From Nocardiopsis sp. CNR-923 (GTDB taxonomy: Bacteria; Actinomycetota; Actinomycetes; Streptosporangiales; Streptosporangiaceae), in contig NZ_MKKC01000087.1 in assembly GCF_001942255.1 (NCBI RefSeq), positions 150,038 to 214,037 of the forward strand: a stretch of DNA of 64,000 nucleotides. Direction: 5' to 3'. Each line of letters begins with the position of its first letter. Position 1 is the stretch's first letter. Both the position numbers and the translations under genes were made by a program. Of this stretch, positions 60,110-64,000 are shown one piece after another. The notes below the pieces were generated by a model. It saw nothing but the letters and a program-made list of their open reading frames with translations, did not search any database and was not told the DNA's origin.

Positions 60110-61935
60110 TCGCGGTCCTCCACGGTGGCGCGGCGGCGAACGAGGACGAAGGCGCCGGCGGCCACCGCGACGGCCACGACCGCCCCGGCGACGACCAGGA
60201 AGGACAGGCCCGCGCCGGACAGCCCGGAGTCCGCGGAGGCGACGGGCTGGGCCGACCAGAACGCCCAGTAGCCGTCCTGGCCCCAGATGTTGCCGCCCGG
60301 GTCCGGCTGGATCTGGATGCCGCCGACCTGGTCGCTGCGGTAGGCCTCCATGATGTCGGGGTAGGCGAGGACGTTGACGACCGCCTCGCGGTAGAGGACT
60401 TCCTGGAGATCGTGGATGATCGCGGCGCGCGCGGGGCGGTCGTACTCGGCGAGCTGGGCCGCGTAGAGCTCGTCGTAGCGCTCGTCGCAGAAGTAGGCGT
60501 CGCCCTGCATGGTGCCCGGCTCCTCGGGCAGGGCGTCGCAGGTGTGGATGCCGAGCACGTAGTCGGGGTCGGGGTTGACCGTCCACCCGGTGAAGATGAG
60601 GTCGTACTCGCCCGCGTACAGGGCGTCGCTGAGCACACCCGGGTCCACGGTCAGGTTCTCGACCTCGATGCCGATGTCGGCCAGGCGCTCGACGAGGATG
60701 AGTCCGGCGTTGACGTTGGCGGGCCGGTCGCGGTGCACGTGCAGGCGCAGGTCGAGCCGGTCGCCGTCGGGAGAGACCCGTACGCCGTCCTCCCCGCGCT
60801 CGTACCCGGCCTCGTCGAGCATCGCGTTGGCGGCGTCGGGGTCGAAGGCGAGGACATCCTCCTCCCCCTCCGGCGACCAGTGGAAATCGTCGTAGCGGGC
60901 GGGGATGTAGCCTCCCGCGGCGACGGCCTGGCCGCCGTGCGCGAGTTCGACGATCTCGTCGTTGTCCACGGCCGTGGCGATGGCCCGGCGCAGGGTGCGG
61001 TCGGCGAGGGCGGGGTGGCCGTCGCCGAACTCCTCGCCGTCCTGGGTACGGGCGCCGGGGTTGACGGTGAAGGCCTGGAAGCGCTTGCCCTCGGCCCGGT
61101 TGACCGTGATGCCGTCGACGCCCTCCAGGGAGGTGGCCTGGGCCTCGGTCAGTTCGTAGACGAACGAGACCTCGCCGCCGCGCAACGCCTCGACCGCGGC
61201 GTCCTTCTCGGAGTAGTACCGCAGGACGATCTCGTCGAAGCCCGGGGCGCCCCGCCAGTGGTCCGGGTTGGCCGCCAGGGTGATGGACTCGCCCGGTTCA
61301 TGGCCGACCAGGGTGAACGGCCCGCTGCCGACGACGGGGAACTCCTCGTTGGCGTAGTCGGAGAAGGCCTCGCCCTCCTGCTCCAGGATCGGTTCCCACA
61401 CGTGTCTGGGGACGATGGGGACGGCGAGGGACTCCATGGTGGCCTGGGGTTCGGCGAGTTCGACGACGACGGTGTGGTCGCCGTCCGCTGTGACCGACTC
61501 GAACCCGGCGACGTAGCTGCCCGAGGCGACGGCGGCGGCGCTCTCCTCCATGATCGTGGTGAGCGTCCACACCACGTCGTCGGCGGTGAGCGGCTCCCCG
61601 TCGGTGAAGACGGCGTCGTCGCGCAGGCGGAAGGTCCACGTGAGACCGTCCTCGCCGGCCTCCCACTCCTGGGCGAGGGCGGGGGCGGGCTCGTTGGTCT
61701 CGGGGTCGACGGTGACCAGGGTGTCGTAGACGTGGCCGAGGACGTGGTGGTAACCGCCAGCTGGGCGACGAAGGGGTTGAACGTGTCGACCTGTTGGGAG
61801 ACGGCGACCGTGAGCGTGTCACGGTCGGGGACCCCGGCCGCGGCGGGCGCGCCGTGCCCCCGACGAGGAGGAGCGCGACGACGGTGGCGCCCGCGCGCGG
61901 AGGAGGATGCCGGGAGTGCGGGGGTGGGTGTGCAT
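60106..61935 (-). CDS. ABC transporter substrate-binding protein, family 5, with C-terminal membrane anchor; three N-terminal frameshifts
   Basis: About 610 residues. The start near 61935 (MHTHPRTPGILLRAR) and signal helix VVALLLVGG are in different frames. Shifts near 61890, 61852 and 61757 restore the frame: QQVDTFNPFVAQL, then YHHVLGHVYDTLVTVDP and the family 5 core with VVGSGPFTLVGH and FTGWTVNPDPDYVLG. The C-terminus has a membrane helix (LSFLVVAGAVVAVAVAAGAFVLVRRR) and thus anchors the protein, instead of a lipobox. It binds a peptide or a similar ligand for the four transporter genes that follow. Confidence 0.88.
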
Positions 61936-61984
61936 GGCGGCCCCTGTCGGGATCGTGGGCTCGGTGGCGTGCCACCGGGGGGTT

Positions 61985-62021
61985 GGTTGGTTGTTTACCA
62001 ACCGGAGGAGATCAGCGTCAA
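61985..62021 (-). promoter_or_regulatory. promoter and overlapping operator of the opp operon
   Basis: On the minus strand TTGACG (62016-62021) and TAAACA (61992-61997) are 18 nt apart. The inverted repeat GGTTGGT-TGTTT-ACCAACC (61985-62003) covers the -10 completely, a typical repressor site. The regulator is not in the window. Confidence 0.55.
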
Positions 62022-62170
62022 TGACCTCCAAGGCGAGCTGTGGATATCGGACCGCGATCACCGCGCGAGAATGGCGTGAACGAGCCTGACGGGCGTCGTG
62101 CGTCGAATGTGGCGGCCCGGAATTCCCCTCTGATTCGCGGTGAATGCGGTACTCCGCTACGGTTCCGGCC

Positions 62171-62884
62171 ATGATGGGGCACTCTCACGCCATGAGCGGC
62201 GTGGTCGGTTGGATGGCGGTCGTTCCGCTCGTGCAGGGGACGGAGTTCCTCGGGCTCAGCTTCGACCTGGGCGCGGGTGAGATCGTCGCCGGATCGCTCG
62301 TGTGCGCGGGAGCGGCGCTCCTGCCCGACCTCGACCACCGCAGCGCCACGGTGACCAAGACCTACGGGAAGGTCACCGAGACCCTGAGCGGGATCCTCTC
62401 GTGGGCGTTCGGCGGGCACCGCGTGGGCACGCACTCGTTCCTGTTCGCGGTCCTCATGGGGGTCCTGGTCCAACTGCTGGCCCTGTGGTCGGAACTGGCC
62501 GTGCAGGTGTTCGTCTTCCTGCTCATCGGCATCGCGCTCCAGGGCCTGGGTTTCGGACTGGACAAGAACCGGGCCGCGTCCGGGATCATCAACGCCCTGG
62601 GCACGGCGGCGATCACCATCGCCCTCTTCACCTCGGGCGTGAACTACACGTGGCTCGGGCTGGCGGTGGCCTTCGGCTGCGTCCTGCACTTCGTCGGCGA
62701 CATGATCACCAAGATGGGCGTTCCGCTCTTCTGGCCGATCAGCAAGAAGAAGATCGGCCAGGGCCAGGGGTTCGTGACCGACGGCCCCGTGGAGAAGAAG
62801 GTCGTCACGCCGCTGCTGACCGTCGGCGTGATCGTCTACTCGGTCTACCTCTTCGACTGGCCCGAACTGCTCCCCGCCTACTGA
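62171..62884 (+). CDS. YdjM-like membrane-bound metal-dependent hydrolase (DUF457)
   Basis: 237 residues with several membrane helices. Conserved residues: MGHSHAMSG at the start, GAALLPDLDHRSATV, GGHRVGTHS and LHFVGDMITKMGVPLFWP. These His/Asp motifs define the family of LexA-regulated membrane proteins of unknown activity (YdjM in Escherichia coli). I place the start at ATG 62171, though 62174 is equally possible. It is divergent from the opp operon. Confidence 0.87.
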   Translation: MMGHSHAMSGVVGWMAVVPLVQGTEFLGLSFDLGAGEIVAGSLVCAGAALLPDLDHRSATVTKTYGKVTETLSGILSWAFGGHRVGTHSFLFAVLMGVLVQLLALWSELAVQVFVFLLIGIALQGLGFGLDKNRAASGIINALGTAAITIALFTSGVNYTWLGLAVAFGCVLHFVGDMITKMGVPLFWPISKKKIGQGQGFVTDGPVEKKVVTPLLTVGVIVYSVYLFDWPELLPAY

Positions 62885-63021
62885 CGCCGGGCGCTCCCGA
62901 CGACGACGCGCCCGCCCGGACCGATCCCGCCGACCGGGTCGCACCGCGCCGAGGCACACGAGCGGATCGGCGCGATCAGCGGACGACCGCACCGCCGGGT
63001 AGTCCATCCCGGCACCGCCGA

Positions 63022-63037
63022 CTAGACGAGTCTTTCC
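63022..63037 (+). repeat. left terminal inverted repeat of the IS982 element
   Basis: CTAGACGAGTCTTTCC, exactly complementary to 63984-63999. Identity becomes partial beyond 16 bases. Confidence 0.9.
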
Positions 63038-63078
63038 AAAAGCCTGCGCGCACGAAGAGAGGGTGTCCATGATCTGGT

Positions 63079-63975
63079 GTGAGCCAAGACATAGACACCC
63101 TCGTGACAGCACTCTACGTCAAGATCGACGACGACCGCGCTGGTTTGGCCCGGCTCCCCGGACGTCCCCCGAAACTCAGTCACTCGGAGTTGCTGTGCCT
63201 GGCCGTCATGCAGGCCCTGCTCGGCCACCACAACGAGGCCCGGTGGCTGCGCTACGCCCGCAAGCACCTGTCCGAGGCCTTTCCCCACATCCCCCTGGAC
63301 CCGGGATACAACAAACGGCTCCGAGCCGCGCTGCCCCAGATCAAACGATGGATCCGGATCCTGGCCGCCGACACCGACTTCTGGAACGAGACCGTGTGGA
63401 TCTGCGACTCCACCCCGGTGCCGTGCGGGATGTCACGGACCACGGTCAAACGCTCGGCTCTGGCGGGCTGGGCCAACTACGGCTACTGCGCGTCGCACTC
63501 CCGGTTCTTCTGGGGGCTTCGGCTGTACCTGGTGTGCACGCCCTCGGGGATGCCGATCCTGTGGGCCCTGGCCGACCCGAAGATCGGCGAGCGCGAGGTA
63601 CTGGCCGCGATGCTGGAGGTCGACGCCGATCTGGTGGCCGACCGGAAGGGGTTGCTGCTGGTCACCGACAAGGGTTTCGCCTCCAAGCCCTTGGAGCGGT
63701 CACTGTCCGAGCAGGGCATCACCCTGCTGCGGCCCTCGCGCAAGCGGGAGGTCATGCGTCCCGGGGAGCCGATGCTCAAGAAGGTCCGCCAGTTGGTCGA
63801 GTCGGTCAACGACACCTTCAAAGGACAGCTTGACCTGGAACAACACGGCGCTCGCACGATCGAGGGCGTCAGTGTGCGGGTGGCCCAGCGGGTGCTCGCG
63901 CTGGCGGCCGCGATCTGGCGCAACTTCCAGACCGGCCAGGCGGTCAGCCGTTCACTGACCGCCTACGACCACTGA
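63079..63975 (+). CDS. IS982-family transposase
   Basis: 298 residues, a DDE transposase. The first Asp is in ICDSTPVPCG near residue 110 and the second in LLLVTDKGFASK near residue 195. The third acidic residue is probably in the RQLVESVNDTFKGQLDLE stretch, and AIWRN near the end is typical of the family. GTG 63079 is the start; the gene fills the space between the inverted repeats and is intact, so the element may be active. Confidence 0.93.
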   Translation: MSQDIDTLVTALYVKIDDDRAGLARLPGRPPKLSHSELLCLAVMQALLGHHNEARWLRYARKHLSEAFPHIPLDPGYNKRLRAALPQIKRWIRILAADTDFWNETVWICDSTPVPCGMSRTTVKRSALAGWANYGYCASHSRFFWGLRLYLVCTPSGMPILWALADPKIGEREVLAAMLEVDADLVADRKGLLLVTDKGFASKPLERSLSEQGITLLRPSRKREVMRPGEPMLKKVRQLVESVNDTFKGQLDLEQHGARTIEGVSVRVAQRVLALAAAIWRNFQTGQAVSRSLTAYDH

Positions 63976-63983
63976 ACGTGTTC

Positions 63984-63999
63984 GGAAAGACTCGTCTAG
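63984..63999 (-). repeat. right terminal inverted repeat of the IS982 element
   Basis: GGAAAGACTCGTCTAG, exactly complementary to the left repeat at 63022-63037. Confidence 0.9.
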
Positions 64000-64000
64000 G

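Larger units (their letters stand above)
63022..63999 (+). mobile_element. complete IS982-family insertion sequence
   Basis: 978 bp, bounded by perfect 16-bp terminal inverted repeats CTAGACGAGTCTTTCC, at 63022-63037 and complemented at 63984-63999. One transposase gene fills the element. The base after the right end is the last of the window, so a target duplication cannot be tested. Confidence 0.92.

Overview
The window is high-GC DNA from an actinobacterium. The gene set and order (recA-recX-miaB, miaA/dapF, hflX, dapA-rnj-ftsK-rodZ-rimO-pgsA-cinA-clgR, an actinobacterial LexA box, an ergothioneine operon) fit Streptosporangiales or Streptomycetales-type organisms. Nocardiopsis-like is my best guess, but this is a general impression and not a measured placement.

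Layout. 1-3.8 kb: end of comEA, comEC, holA. 3.9-7 kb (minus): a HutI-like amidohydrolase and hflX. 7.3-11.8 kb (plus): malate synthase and glycolate oxidase subunits GlcD and GlcE, a glyoxylate/glycolate block. 11.9-13.8 kb: dapF and miaA, divergent. 14-16.1 kb: a TetR regulator and a cytochrome P450 behind a 37-nt perfect palindrome. 16.2-22.5 kb (minus): miaB, then a TRAP-TAXI transporter operon (receptor, DUF1850, fused permease). 22.8-24.9 kb: S9 peptidase. 25.2-28.4 kb (minus): DUF3046 gene, recA carrying a 368-residue LAGLIDADG intein, recX. 28.6-33.7 kb: Lhr helicase and a GNAT. 33.8-36.4 kb: ROK regulator, a broken sugar-binding lipoprotein gene, an Rrf2 regulator. 36.5-46.5 kb (minus): clgR, cinA, pgsA, rimO, rodZ, ftsK, rnj, dapA, the conserved envelope, division and RNA-processing block. 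46.8-51 kb: small membrane protein, GNAT, menA, NUDIX, dapB, VIT-family transporter. 51-55.5 kb (minus): egtA-egtB-egtC-egtD ergothioneine operon. 55.7-61.9 kb (minus): complete peptide/nickel-type ABC importer followed by a 70-codon orphan ORF. 62.2-64 kb: YdjM-like membrane protein and a complete IS982-family element.

About 25 apparent frameshifts interrupt otherwise well-conserved genes, including essential ones (ftsK, dapB, dapF). Where the original reading can be inferred, the change is the loss of one or two bases, mostly from short G or C runs. I read these as sequencing errors, not gene decay, and give each such gene as one CDS spanning the shifts. The sugar-binding protein gene is the exception: it also ends early and has no permease partners.

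Most regulatory evidence is in intergenic DNA: a LexA box at recA, a promoter-operator pair before tetR-P450, a ROK-type palindrome, an inverted repeat over the -10 of the opp operon, and two copies of one 12-bp site in front of egtA.
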